This document shows positions 16,680 to 25,289 of a DNA stretch of 35,618 bases, piece by piece. The stretch's first letter is position 1. Each line of letters starts with the position of its first letter. Source of the DNA: CAVAVT01 sp963592185 (GTDB taxonomy: Bacteria; Bacillota; Negativicutes; Selenomonadales; Selenomonadaceae); contig CAVAVT010000015.1 in assembly GCA_963592185.1 (NCBI GenBank), positions 1-35,618 of the forward strand, read 5' to 3'. The notes beneath the pieces are model-generated. The model was not told where the DNA came from. It saw only the letters and a program-made list of their open reading frames with translations, and did no database searches. The position numbers and the translations under genes were made by a program.

Positions 16680-17759
16680 TTATGCATATTGTCGGTTTTT
16701 AAGCTTGTATACATAGGCAAGAACTTCGGCTACAGATTTGTACAGCTCCTGAGGAACATAGCCGCCTATATCCACTGAAGCATACAGTGTCCTTGCAAGG
16801 GGCCGGTTCTCCACTATGGTGACACCTGACTCCCTGGCTATATCCTTAATCTTCTGAGCCACAAAATCCTGACCCTTGGCAATAACCATTGGAGCCTGCA
16901 TTCCGGCTGAATATTTCAAGGCAACAGCAAAATGGGTTGGGTTTGTGATGATGACGTCCGCTTGCGGAACTTCCTTCATCATTCTGGACATTGCCATCTG
17001 ACGCTGCTTCTGCCTTCTCTTGTTCTTTATCTGGGGATCTCCCTCCATCTGCTTAAACTCATCCTTGACTTCCTGCTTGCTCATTTTCATATCCTGCAGA
17101 GTCTGCCATTTTTGATATCCCAGGTCCAAAATTGCAATGATTAATATAACAATACATACCTGAAATGCCAGTTCCAGTATGATTTCCCCAATATGTGTAA
17201 GCGCTGTCAGCAAATCAAGATAAATAAGCTTCGGCATCTGCATTATTTCATCCTTCAGGAATCTTACTATAAAGAAGCCGATTACAATGATTTTCATAAC
17301 AGATTTAAACAGCTCCACCAGAGCTTTTTTTGAAAAAATTCGTCCAAAGCCCGTAATGGGATTCAATCTGTCAGGCTTGAAGCTGATGGGTTCTGTACTA
17401 AAAATCATGCCCACCTGTGCCACACTCACCGCAAGACCCACCACCATAATAACTCCCATTATTGGAAATGCGGTTTTTGCCAGCACAGTTACAATGGCGA
17501 TGAACATCTGCATTATGGATTCTTCGTTAATTTCCTGCATGGGATGGCTGAAAATATATCTTGAAAAATCAGCTATCTCCTTATATACAGAAAAACCAAG
17601 CACCTTCATGACAGCAAAGCCGGCAATAAGTACAAACGCAGCACCCATTTCACGGCTGCGTCCAACCTGGCCTTTTTTCTTCGCATCACTTTTACGCTTG
17701 GATGTAGGATCCTCTGTCTTATCTCCTGCAAAAAGTTGCAAATCAAAAACAAAGCTCAT
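16680..17759 (-). CDS. flhB: Flagellar export switch protein FlhB
   Basis: A 359-residue substrate-specificity switch of the flagellar export gate. Its N-terminus (MSFVFDLQLFAGDKTEDPTS) is typical, four membrane segments lie at about 38-55, 88-118, 153-170 and 192-212, and the cytoplasmic C-terminal domain has the self-cleavage motif Asn273-Pro-Thr-His. I chose the ATG at 17759. A longer frame starting at 17840 would add 27 residues unlike FlhB and overlap fliR by over 70 bp. The chosen start is 7 bp after the fliR stop, but no clear Shine-Dalgarno sequence precedes it, so coupling to fliR is likely. Confidence 0.95.
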   Translation of the reverse strand: MSFVFDLQLFAGDKTEDPTSKRKSDAKKKGQVGRSREMGAAFVLIAGFAVMKVLGFSVYKEIADFSRYIFSHPMQEINEESIMQMFIAIVTVLAKTAFPIMGVIMVVGLAVSVAQVGMIFSTEPISFKPDRLNPITGFGRIFSKKALVELFKSVMKIIVIGFFIVRFLKDEIMQMPKLIYLDLLTALTHIGEIILELAFQVCIVILIIAILDLGYQKWQTLQDMKMSKQEVKDEFKQMEGDPQIKNKRRQKQRQMAMSRMMKEVPQADVIITNPTHFAVALKYSAGMQAPMVIAKGQDFVAQKIKDIARESGVTIVENRPLARTLYASVDIGGYVPQELYKSVAEVLAYVYKLKNRQYA

Positions 17760-17766
17760 ATTCTGT

Positions 17767-18549
17767 TTATTGCAGGGCTTGAAGTGCTGCAGATATATTT
17801 GAGTACATTCCATCGAACATCCCATCCAAGAATAAAACATAGAAAGGCAATAATATTCCCAAAGTAAATAAGCCTATCATGATGTGCATAGGAATACCTA
17901 CTACAAAAATATTAATCTGCGGCATTGTTCTGGCAAGTATGCCAAGAGCCACATTTGTCAGCAAAATAGAAAAAGTTACCGGCATTGCCAGCTGCAGACC
18001 AGCCACAAATATTCCGGTGGTAAAATTTGCAATCAGCATTGGAAGCCCCATACTGACATTCATTCCCATAACAGGAACTGAGAAAAAACTTTCTGCCAGT
18101 GCCGTTATAATCACATGATGACCATTAGTAACCAGCAGAACTATTACGCCAAGGTTATAAAGGAAGCTTCCTATGAGAGGTATCTGCTGACCGGATGTAG
18201 GGTCCATAACATTTACCACTGAAAAGCCCACCTGCATATCCATCAGCTTACCAGCCATATGAATGGCTGAAAAAGCAATGAATGCCACAAATCCAATCAG
18301 CCAGCCCACAAACAGCTCTGACAGGACCGCCAGAGCATATCCCAAAATTGTCGCCGGAGCTGCCTGAGATACCGTTGGGTCCACAACGGGAAACATTACA
18401 AAGCTCATTGCTACAGCTGCGCCAATCCTGATATATGAAGGGATATTGGCACTTCCGAAGAAGGGCGAAATAATAAATATACCGGAAATCCTGCAAAGTA
18501 CCAGAAGGAATACGGCAGCATGATTTTGCATCAAATCATATAAATCCAT
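17767..18549 (-). CDS. fliR: Flagellar export protein FliR
   Basis: A 260-residue membrane protein of the FliP-FliQ-FliR export core. Six hydrophobic segments are visible; the first is LMQNHAAVFLLVLCRISGIF, and later motifs include GQQIPLIGSFLYNLGVIVLL and VALGILARTMPQINIFVVGI with the following GIPMHIMIG, typical of FliR. AAGGAG is about 7 bp before the ATG. It lies 15 bp after fliQ. FliR and FlhB are fused in some Clostridia; here they are separate genes with a 7-bp spacer and a clear FliR stop. Confidence 0.95.
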   Translation of the reverse strand: MDLYDLMQNHAAVFLLVLCRISGIFIISPFFGSANIPSYIRIGAAVAMSFVMFPVVDPTVSQAAPATILGYALAVLSELFVGWLIGFVAFIAFSAIHMAGKLMDMQVGFSVVNVMDPTSGQQIPLIGSFLYNLGVIVLLVTNGHHVIITALAESFFSVPVMGMNVSMGLPMLIANFTTGIFVAGLQLAMPVTFSILLTNVALGILARTMPQINIFVVGIPMHIMIGLFTLGILLPFYVLFLDGMFDGMYSNISAALQALQ

Positions 18550-18564
18550 ATCCCGTCTCCTTTA

Positions 18565-18834
18565 CTATCCTATATATAACGGCACATTGACTAAAATATT
18601 AGTCAGATATTCCACCATTATCCTGAGCATCCATGGCCCAAATATCAATATTGCAACAAAAACAGCAATAATCTTAGGTATGAATGCCAGTGTCTGCTCC
18701 TGTATGGAGGTTGTTGCCTGGAATACGCTGACACACAGTCCCACGAAAAGTCCCAGCCCCAGCATAGGTGCCGAAACCATCAGAACCACCATCAATGCCT
18801 CCTGTCCAAGCTGAATAACCAAATCTCCCGACAT
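18565..18834 (-). CDS. fliQ: Flagellar export protein FliQ
   Basis: An 89-residue protein with two membrane segments (about 14-40 and 50-75), the small helical-hairpin subunit of the export gate. VSAPMLGLGLFVGLCVSVFQ and ATTSIQEQTLAFIPKI are close to the family consensus. GGGAGG is before the ATG. It falls between fliP (28 bp upstream) and fliR (15 bp downstream), the standard order. Confidence 0.96.
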   Translation of the reverse strand: MSGDLVIQLGQEALMVVLMVSAPMLGLGLFVGLCVSVFQATTSIQEQTLAFIPKIIAVFVAILIFGPWMLRIMVEYLTNILVNVPLYIG

Positions 18835-18862
18835 TTCATAGCCTCCCTTTTCTCATATCTGG

Positions 18863-19621
18863 CTATTTAAAGCTGACAATCAACGATTTAATCAGCAGGT
18901 GCCATCCATCAACCATTACGAATAACAGTATTTTAAACGGCAGTGACAGCATAGTAGGCGGCAGCATCATCATACCCATTGACATGAGGGTACTGGCCAC
19001 TATCATATCAATAACAATAAATGGTATATAAATCATAAAACCGATTTGGAAGCCTGTCTTCAGCTCACTGATGATATAAGCCGGTATAAGGGTCATTGTG
19101 GAAACCTCATCCGGCGATTCAGGCCTTTCAGCGTTGGAAAGGTTTACAAACAGTGCCAAATCTGATTCTCTAGTTTGCTTGAACATAAAGTCCCTTATGG
19201 GGGCAGCAACATTGTCTATTGCCTGTTCCTGCGTTATCTGGCCATTCAAATATGGCTGTATGCCGTTCTCGTTGGCCTCGCCCCAATAGGGGGACATTAT
19301 ATAAAAGGTCAGGAACAGTGATAAGGCTATTACCACCTGGTTTGGCGGTACATTCTGGGTGGAAAGGGCATTCCTTAAGAAGCCCAAAACCACTACAATC
19401 CTTATGAACGATGTGGTCATTATAAGAATTGACGGTGCCAGAGACAGCACGGTAAGTACGATGAGTACCTGAAGTGTGACCGCTGTATCCTGGGGATTGT
19501 CCGAGCTTCCAACTCCAATATTCACATTTGGTATAAGCGGTGCAGCATCTACTTTCGCTGTTACAAACAAAAGCAGCATAAGCAGGCCGCAGCATGTGCA
19601 AATCCGTTGTTGCTTGGACAA
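18863..19621 (-). CDS. fliP: Flagellar export protein FliP
   Basis: A 252-residue export-gate core protein. A cleavable signal peptide is visible (hydrophobic core CCGLLMLLLFVT, likely cleavage after VDA, near residue 26), then four membrane segments with the family motifs SFIRIVVVLGFLRNAL, QNVPPNQVVIALSLFLTFYI and GMMMLPPTMLSLPFKILLFV. The start codon is TTG at 19619-19621, with AAAAGGAG about 10 bp upstream; an internal ATG at Met15 would cut the signal peptide. The gene starts 16 bp after the fliO stop. Residues needed for gate assembly appear intact. Confidence 0.95.
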   Translation of the reverse strand: MSKQQRICTCCGLLMLLLFVTAKVDAAPLIPNVNIGVGSSDNPQDTAVTLQVLIVLTVLSLAPSILIMTTSFIRIVVVLGFLRNALSTQNVPPNQVVIALSLFLTFYIMSPYWGEANENGIQPYLNGQITQEQAIDNVAAPIRDFMFKQTRESDLALFVNLSNAERPESPDEVSTMTLIPAYIISELKTGFQIGFMIYIPFIVIDMIVASTLMSMGMMMLPPTMLSLPFKILLFVMVDGWHLLIKSLIVSFK

Positions 19622-19637
19622 CGTTCCACAACTCCTT

Positions 19638-20186
19638 TTATTTACGATTCATATCCTTAAACAATGAAGGCACTCTTTTTGCAAACTGGCCTATCAGCCC
19701 CATCTGATTAGTAAAGGAATCATCAAAGGGCTGGCCGGTTACCGCATTGCGGTGAAGTCTTTCAATCTCGCCTTCATCATTTATTTCTCCCAAAAGCGTT
19801 ATCTGATGCTCTGTAACCCCCAGCATCAGCACATGCCCTGCAAGCTCCACAACACATACGGAACGATTCGGTCCAAGGGGCAGATGCTCCAATATCATGC
19901 CGTCGCTGCCATTCATGTTCTTTCCAAATTTTCCGCTAAGAAACTTGGACGCAAAATAAGCCATGACGATAACGAAGGCAAATACAGCAAATAGACTTAT
20001 CAGATATGCCAACGTTGACCACCATGACATCTGAGATGGCTTGGGATCTGTGTTTTCGTATCCGGACAAATAGCCGCCTCCTGCACTGGCTGCATCGGCT
20101 GCCAAGCCTAATGTGGGCATAGCTGACCAGGCAAAAAGTACCAAGCCAGCTATCAGCGCCACATAAAATATATCGCGCCTCACCAT
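19638..20186 (-). CDS. fliO: Flagellar biosynthesis protein FliO/FliZ
   Basis: A 182-residue membrane protein that helps assemble FliP rings. It begins with a probable signal sequence (about 5-29, ending LGLAADA), then a short periplasmic stretch, one membrane helix (about 57-82, STLAYLISLFAVFAFVIVMA), and a cytoplasmic FliO domain with LEHLPLGPNRSVCVVEL and LLGVTEHQ-like features. This arrangement equals FliZ of Bacillus subtilis. The ATG shares one base with the cheY stop (TGATG), so translation is coupled. It precedes fliP, as usual. Confidence 0.9.
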   Translation of the reverse strand: MVRRDIFYVALIAGLVLFAWSAMPTLGLAADAASAGGGYLSGYENTDPKPSQMSWWSTLAYLISLFAVFAFVIVMAYFASKFLSGKFGKNMNGSDGMILEHLPLGPNRSVCVVELAGHVLMLGVTEHQITLLGEINDEGEIERLHRNAVTGQPFDDSFTNQMGLIGQFAKRVPSLFKDMNRK

Positions 20187-20548
20187 CAGCCTACAGCTTT
20201 ACGTACAGCTTCAAGAACACGGTCAGCCTGGAAAGGCTTAACGATGAAGTCACGTGCTCCAGCCTGAATAGCTTCAATAACCATAGCCTGCTGGCCCATA
20301 GCACTGCACATTACGATTTTCGCATTGGGATCTACTTTTCTAATCTCCTTAACAGCACTGATTCCATCCATTTCAGGCATGGTAATATCCATAGTTGTAA
20401 GGTCCGGCTTAAGCTCCTGGTACTTCTCTAAAGCCTTTACACCATTCTCTGCCTCACCAACAACCTCGTAACCATTTTTAGTAAGAATATCCTTAACCAT
20501 CATTCGCATGAATGCTGCATCATCTACAACTAACACTCGTACTGCCAT
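20186..20548 (-). CDS. cheY: Chemotaxis response regulator CheY
   Basis: A 120-residue single-domain receiver that carries the signal from CheA to the motor. The acidic pair is Asp9-Asp10 in LVVDDAAFMR, the phosphorylation site Asp54 in TTMDITMPEMDG, the switch residue is in MCSAM, and the conserved Lys is in FIVKPF. I prefer the ATG at 20548 because AGGAG is 8 bp before it; another in-frame ATG at 20554 lies almost on top of that site. It lies after fliY and before fliO. Its own candidate promoter (20613-20642) suggests extra expression of cheY and downstream genes. Confidence 0.95.
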   Translation of the reverse strand: MAVRVLVVDDAAFMRMMVKDILTKNGYEVVGEAENGVKALEKYQELKPDLTTMDITMPEMDGISAVKEIRKVDPNAKIVMCSAMGQQAMVIEAIQAGARDFIVKPFQADRVLEAVRKAVG

Positions 20549-20612
20549 GTTCATCTCTCCTCTTAAGCAATTTACTATAATATCTGAATTAATTTCCTAT
20601 CTTTTTGCTAGC

Positions 20613-20642
20613 ATTATAACGCCATTGTTCAAATTTTGCCAA
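20613..20642 (-). promoter_or_regulatory. Candidate sigma-A promoter upstream of cheY
   Basis: In the 112-bp gap between fliY and cheY, the minus strand has TTGGCA (20637-20642) and a perfect TATAAT (20613-20618) 18 bp apart, which would start transcription near 20605. The -35 box overlaps a small hairpin, TTTTTGCC-TTT-GGCAAAA. This is the longest internal gap of the cluster. No sigma-28-type element is seen here. Confidence 0.65.
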
Positions 20643-20666
20643 AGGCAAAAATACAAAAAGTAATCA

Positions 20667-21938
20667 TTACTGCAGGTGCTGTGCCCTTTCCTCCGGGCTT
20701 ACGATATCAGTGATACGCACGCCGAAGTTCTCGTCAATTACAACGACCTCGCCCTTAGCAAGGAGTTTTCCATTGACCTGTATGTCCACAGGCTCACCTG
20801 CCAGTCTGTCCAGCTCAACAATTGAACCATTGGAAAGCTCCAGTATTTCCTTAACGGATTTACGGGTACGTCCCAGCTCAACGGACACCTGCAGGGGAAC
20901 ATCCAGAATAAGGCCGATATTTGCATCATTAACTTGTACAGGAACACTGTTTAACGGTGTAAATTGTGCCTGCTGTACCGGAACATTTGCATCTACCTTT
21001 GCCTGTGTACCATAATTTGGTGTCATGCCCATCATTGGCTGCTGCCCCATTACGGGAGCCTGCATCATCGGCTGCTGTGCCATTGGCTGCTGCTGTCCCA
21101 TCATGGGCTGCTGAGCTGGCATTTCCGGCTGTGGTGCCGGATTCGCAGCAGGTGCTGGTGCTGGCTGAGGTGCTGGTGCCGTCTCTGGTGCAGGAGGAGC
21201 CGCTTCAGCTGAGGCTCCTACATCAACAGCATAATTCATGAGGAAATCCACCATTTCCTTTGCCACATCCAATGGTAGAATCTGCATGATTTCACTGTCA
21301 ATCAGTCCGTCAACCTCCATTCGGAACGATGTTTTGACAATGGGTTCATTGGCATCTGCAAGCTCAGAGACTAACTCCTCATGACCCAAATCAATCAAAT
21401 TAACCTGCGGAGGAGAAATGTCTATTTTCTTATTGAACATGGTGGAGAGGGATGTGGCAACTGCGCCCATCATCTGGTTCATTGCCTCACCGACAGCACT
21501 CATGTGTATTTCGCTAAGTTCTCCGGGAGGATTCAGTCCATCTCCGCCCATCATCAAATCCGCAATAATCGAAGCATCATGTGCCTGAATTGCAAGGATG
21601 TTCTTTCCATTAATACCTACAGTGTATCCTACCTCCACTACCAGATAGGGCATAGGATACTGTTCCTTTATGGTATTCATTGTGTCCACTGACACACTTG
21701 GAGTTGTTATGGAAACCTTATGTCCCAGCAACACGGAAAGCGTTGTTGCTGCACTGCCCATAGAAATATTTCCTATTTCTCCAAGGGCATCTTTTTCTAT
21801 ATCCGAGAGCAGATCAGCTGTATCATCATTAAAAGGAGATTCTTCTGCCAGAGCATCCCCTGCTGGCTCAGCTGTAGGAATTAATCCTCCGTTAAGCAGG
21901 GCATCAATTTCCTCCTGCGAAATCATATCATCACTCAT
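20667..21938 (-). CDS. fliY: Flagellar switch protein/CheY-P phosphatase FliY
   Basis: A 423-residue switch component combining CheC-like and FliN domains. An N-terminal CheY-binding peptide (ISQEEIDALLNGG) comes first. Two CheC-type active sites, each fitting D/S-x3-E-x2-N-x22-P, lie at about 46-80 (DALGEIGN) and 145-180 (SAVGEAMN). A linker very rich in Pro, Gln, Met and Ala (about 245-320) contains several PMMGQQ-like copies, and the FliN C-ring domain (about 335-420) ends the protein. The ATG at 21938 is favoured over 21950, which touches its own AAGGAG site. The gene overlaps fliM by 8 bp. Confidence 0.94.
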   Translation of the reverse strand: MSDDMISQEEIDALLNGGLIPTAEPAGDALAEESPFNDDTADLLSDIEKDALGEIGNISMGSAATTLSVLLGHKVSITTPSVSVDTMNTIKEQYPMPYLVVEVGYTVGINGKNILAIQAHDASIIADLMMGGDGLNPPGELSEIHMSAVGEAMNQMMGAVATSLSTMFNKKIDISPPQVNLIDLGHEELVSELADANEPIVKTSFRMEVDGLIDSEIMQILPLDVAKEMVDFLMNYAVDVGASAEAAPPAPETAPAPQPAPAPAANPAPQPEMPAQQPMMGQQQPMAQQPMMQAPVMGQQPMMGMTPNYGTQAKVDANVPVQQAQFTPLNSVPVQVNDANIGLILDVPLQVSVELGRTRKSVKEILELSNGSIVELDRLAGEPVDIQVNGKLLAKGEVVVIDENFGVRITDIVSPEERAQHLQ

Positions 21939-22935
21939 CTGTCTGTTCATCTCCTTCCGAAGCTACTCTTGTAATCTGTACCGCAGCCTTTTTCCCTGAT
22001 GTACCGGGACGGGCGTAATACTTTGCATGGGTCCCGACTATACATTTCAGCTCATCATTAACCTTGGTATCCAGCTGCAGAACATCTCCAAAGCCCAAGG
22101 TCAAAAATTCCCGGATGGAGATATCTATTCTGCCCAGCTCTACCACCATTGGTACAACAGTCTTCTCAATTTTCTTCCTGATGATTTCAACCTGCTCCGG
22201 GTTGTCATCCTTGGAAACTGAGGCTGCCACCCAGAAGGTGGTGGTGAGTTTTGACATAATAGGCTCTAAAACCAAATATGGAATACATATATTCATAAAG
22301 CCTTCTGTGTTACCGATTTTTACCTGCAGGGTTATAATTACAACCATATCGCTTGGAGGTACAATCTGTACAAACTGCGGATTGGATTCCATAGCCTCCA
22401 GATTCGGCTGTATCTGCACAACATTGCTCCAGGCCTCCTGGAAATGCTCAATGGCCTTGTTAAATGTGCGCCGCATAACAGCCTCTTCTATTTCGGTAAG
22501 CACTCTGGGCTTTAATGTATTTTCACCCTGTCCGCCAAAAACTCTGTCTATGATTGCAAAGGCAATCCCCGTATTTATTTCCATTACGCAGTTGCCCTTA
22601 AGCGGCGGAACCCCCAATATTGCAATGACGCTGGGATTCGTCATTGACTGCACGAATTCCTGATATGTCAGCTGTTCTACCGATGCAACCTCAACATTTA
22701 CCATTGCTCTAAGATGTGCCGATAAATATGTATTGAAAAGGCGGGCAAAGTTTTCATGCAACATATTCAAGGTCCGAATCTGATCCTTTGAAAACTTATC
22801 CGGACGCTTAAAATCATAGACTTTTACTTTTTTCTGTTCTTCTTCGGCTTTAACTTCCTCAGCTGACACGGAGCCCTCTGACAAAGCCGAAAGCAATTTA
22901 TCAATTTCAGATTGGGATAATACGTCCTCTGCCAA
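21931..22935 (-). CDS. fliM: Flagellar motor switch protein FliM
   Basis: A 334-residue C-ring protein that binds CheY-P and sets rotation direction. The N-terminal CheY-binding peptide is LSQSEIDKLLSAL. A middle CheC-like domain without phosphatase residues (about 45-230) includes VFGGQGENT, and the C-terminal FliN-like domain (about 245-315) includes LGRIDISIREFLTLGFGDVL. The start codon is TTG (22933-22935) with AAGGGGG 7 bp upstream; an ATG inside that leader is out of frame. It follows fliL by 37 bp. Confidence 0.95.
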   Translation of the reverse strand: MAEDVLSQSEIDKLLSALSEGSVSAEEVKAEEEQKKVKVYDFKRPDKFSKDQIRTLNMLHENFARLFNTYLSAHLRAMVNVEVASVEQLTYQEFVQSMTNPSVIAILGVPPLKGNCVMEINTGIAFAIIDRVFGGQGENTLKPRVLTEIEEAVMRRTFNKAIEHFQEAWSNVVQIQPNLEAMESNPQFVQIVPPSDMVVIITLQVKIGNTEGFMNICIPYLVLEPIMSKLTTTFWVAASVSKDDNPEQVEIIRKKIEKTVVPMVVELGRIDISIREFLTLGFGDVLQLDTKVNDELKCIVGTHAKYYARPGTSGKKAAVQITRVASEGDEQTDE

Positions 22936-22972
22936 GCTTCATCCCCCTTTCCTGACTTTCATTTTTTAGCTA

Positions 22973-23479
22973 TTATTGCAGAACAAAGCTGGTTATGTAT
23001 ATTTCATAAACCGAGCCTTCTCCCAATACCTTGTTCAAATCACCCTTGAGTCTGGTTTTTAGTTCATCCTGCTTGCTGGCCTCCAGTTCCTCAAGCTTTA
23101 CAGTGCGTAAAAGCTGCAATGTGGTGTCCAAAATCTTGGTCTCAGCCAGAGAATTAAGCACACCGTCTTTTATGTTGTCCGTTTTGCCGGGATTCATTTC
23201 CAGAACAATTCCCACCTTCAGGAAATGGCTTGCCTTGATACCGCCTACATTGACAAGGATTCCATCCTTTGGATCACCAAGCTTTACAAATACGCCGGGA
23301 TCATGGTGTGCAGCTGCATCAGAATTTGAATTGCTGCTCAAAATCTGAGTTGCTACAAAAAATGAAATTCCTCCAGCCAGGATTAATCCCACAATAACAA
23401 GTATTATTACCATTATGATAGGAGATTTTTTCTTTGGCGCTTCTTCTGACACCTGAGCATTATCATTCTCATTAGCCAT
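22973..23479 (-). CDS. fliL: Flagellar basal body-associated protein FliL
   Basis: A 168-residue single-pass membrane protein that supports the stator around the motor. The N-terminal cytoplasmic tail is short and charged, the membrane segment lies at about 19-43 (SPIIMVIILVIVGLILAGGI), and the outer domain (about 60-168) ends with VYEIYITSFVLQ, typical of FliL. AAAGGG is upstream of the ATG at somewhat long spacing. It comes about 104 bp after flbD, with a hairpin between them; motA/motB, often found here in Clostridia, are absent. Confidence 0.93.
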   Translation of the reverse strand: MANENDNAQVSEEAPKKKSPIIMVIILVIVGLILAGGISFFVATQILSSNSNSDAAAHHDPGVFVKLGDPKDGILVNVGGIKASHFLKVGIVLEMNPGKTDNIKDGVLNSLAETKILDTTLQLLRTVKLEELEASKQDELKTRLKGDLNKVLGEGSVYEIYITSFVLQ

Positions 23480-23512
23480 TAGATGTCACACCCTTTCTTA
23501 TCCATCAGAATA

Positions 23513-23537
23513 TGTACCAAGGACTTGCTTTGGTACA
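23513..23537. repeat. Intercistronic stem-loop between flbD and fliL
   Basis: TGTACCAA (23513-23520) and TTGGTACA (23530-23537) form an 8-bp perfect stem with a nine-base loop, about 35 bp before fliL. No U tract follows in the flagellar direction, so it is more likely an mRNA processing or stability element than a terminator. Confidence 0.55.
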
Positions 23538-23583
23538 CATAAAATTTTATTTCAAAACGGCATGAACCGACTTACTTTCAAAA

Positions 23584-23784
23584 TTAAAATCTGTGCAATG
23601 CACGGCGATAGGTCATTACACGGCGCACAACTTCTTCCATACTTTCATCCACAATAAGCTTTTTGCCGTTGACCAGTGTAATTACTGTATCCGGGGTCTG
23701 CTCAATTGTCTCTATAATTTCTGCATTGAGAACAAATTCTCCTTTTTTATTTGTATCCGAATTGAATTTTGTAAGCTTAATCAT
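23584..23784 (-). CDS. flbD: Flagellar protein FlbD
   Basis: A 66-residue small protein found beside flgE in many Gram-positive flagellar operons; it is YlzI/SwrD in Bacillus subtilis, where it raises motor power. The sequence starts MIKLTKFNSD, keeps LNAEIIETIEQTPDTVITL, then NGKKLIVDESMEEVV, which is the family core. It is cytoplasmic and probably beta-rich. GAGGAC lies before the ATG. It is 74 bp after flgE and precedes fliL. Despite sharing a name with the Caulobacter FlbD, it is not a sigma-54 activator. Confidence 0.93.
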   Translation of the reverse strand: MIKLTKFNSDTNKKGEFVLNAEIIETIEQTPDTVITLVNGKKLIVDESMEEVVRRVMTYRRALHRF

Positions 23785-23858
23785 ACTTTAGTCCTCATTC
23801 TCTCTGCGTAATTGGCCTTCCGGGAGGGACCAGCCCTCCCATCAGCCAGTTAAAAATA

Positions 23859-25289
23859 TTATCTCTTCATGTTAATAAGGGTTTCCAGCATTTCATCAGA
23901 TACCGTTATTATCTTTGAATTGGACTGGAATCCACGCTGTGTGATAATCATATCACTGAACTCATTGGAGATATCCACATTGGACATTTCCAGAGCTGAA
24001 GGAGTAATTGTTACTCCCAAAGTAGCCGCATCCTTTACATTAGGATCACCAGAGTTATTGGATTGCTGATAAAGGCTGTTGCCTGTCTTGGTCAGACCAG
24101 CAGCATTTGCAAACTGGGCAATGGCAATCTGTGCTTCAATCTGTTTTACACCATTGGTGTAAGTACCTGTGATACATCCAGTACTGTCAATGGAAATGCT
24201 CTCAAGAGTGCCATCTGCATGACCGTCAGCGGACCCTGCCACTGTACTGTTTCCAGAATACTGGGTAAGAGCTTTAAAATCCAACTGTATTTCCTGTGTT
24301 CCAGTGGAACCATTGGTGAGTGTAAGGGTGAATTTATTATTATTTATGGTATCAACTGTACCAGTATCTTTAAATACAATGCTGGCGTTTGTCATGGCAA
24401 CTGTGGTCTGGCTGCCATCAGACTCATTAATTGTTGCACTTGAAGCACCGCTCAAGGCATTGGTATCCACACCTACCATCCAAGAATTGCCATCGCTGGA
24501 TGTTTTTGTGAAATATACCGGAATGGAGTGCTTGTTTCCAAGGCTGTCATACACATTGATGGTAGTAGTGATTGGCAGGCTGTATCCTGTCTTATATGAT
24601 CCGCTTGTCTCCGTATAGGTGGTGCCATCACTCAGAGTAACCTGAATCGGCTTCTCAGAGGTTGCTGTTCCCTCAGTTATATCTATGTACTCCTCCACAT
24701 TCGGATCTGGATCATACTGCTTCATTGATACAATGGTCGGTGTTGCTGAGCTCAGGTTGTTGGTGTAAGTTGCTGTTTTGGTTGCCTCGGCAGCCATGGA
24801 CTTTCCAACCTTAACCGATACATCTGCAAGATTTCCCTCTGTCTTTGATGCAGGAAGCACACCATCCGTAGCAACCCAGCCCTGTACCTTAAATCCGGAG
24901 CTTGGGAGTACATAGTTGCCATCTGCATCAAACTCAAAGGCACCATCACGGGTATAATAGGTGGAGTTGCCACTCTTTACAATGAAAAGTCCATTTCCGG
25001 AAAGACACATATCTGTGTTCTTGCCTGTGGACTGTACAGAGCCATCAGTGAAAAGCATATCCACACTTGCCACACTGGAACCAAGACCAATCTGTTTAGG
25101 GTTTGTACCGCCAACGTTATCGGTGGACTTTGATGCACCAGAAAGAGTCTGGTTCAGGGTGTCAACAAAGGTGGTGCGGCTTGACTTAAAGCCTGTGGTA
25201 TTTACGTTTGAAATGTTATTGCCAATGGTATCCATGCGTGTCTGGTGGTTTTTCAATCCGGATACGCCGGAAAACAATGAACGCATCAT
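23859..25289 (-). CDS. flgE: Flagellar hook protein FlgE
   Basis: A 476-residue hook subunit exported by the flagellar system. The N-terminal coiled-coil region (MRSLFSGVSGLKNHQTRMD, then IGNNISNVNTTGFKSSR) and C-terminal region (NVDISNEFSDMIITQRGFQS and following SKIITVSDEMLETLINM) are the paired D0/D1 helices; the Ser/Thr/Gly/Asn-rich middle (about 100-400) forms the surface domains. No Sec signal peptide, as expected. AAAGGAAG precedes two adjacent ATG codons (25289 and 25286). The upstream spacer of about 80 bp is unusually GC-rich. It follows the TIGR02530-type gene, as is usual in Clostridia-type operons. Confidence 0.96.
   Translation of the reverse strand: MMRSLFSGVSGLKNHQTRMDTIGNNISNVNTTGFKSSRTTFVDTLNQTLSGASKSTDNVGGTNPKQIGLGSSVASVDMLFTDGSVQSTGKNTDMCLSGNGLFIVKSGNSTYYTRDGAFEFDADGNYVLPSSGFKVQGWVATDGVLPASKTEGNLADVSVKVGKSMAAEATKTATYTNNLSSATPTIVSMKQYDPDPNVEEYIDITEGTATSEKPIQVTLSDGTTYTETSGSYKTGYSLPITTTINVYDSLGNKHSIPVYFTKTSSDGNSWMVGVDTNALSGASSATINESDGSQTTVAMTNASIVFKDTGTVDTINNNKFTLTLTNGSTGTQEIQLDFKALTQYSGNSTVAGSADGHADGTLESISIDSTGCITGTYTNGVKQIEAQIAIAQFANAAGLTKTGNSLYQQSNNSGDPNVKDAATLGVTITPSALEMSNVDISNEFSDMIITQRGFQSNSKIITVSDEMLETLINMKR

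Noticed and set aside
17760..17840. N-terminal extension of FlhB
   Set aside because: The extra 27 residues are unlike FlhB, overlap fliR by 74 bp, and the family N-terminus begins exactly at the ATG at 17759.
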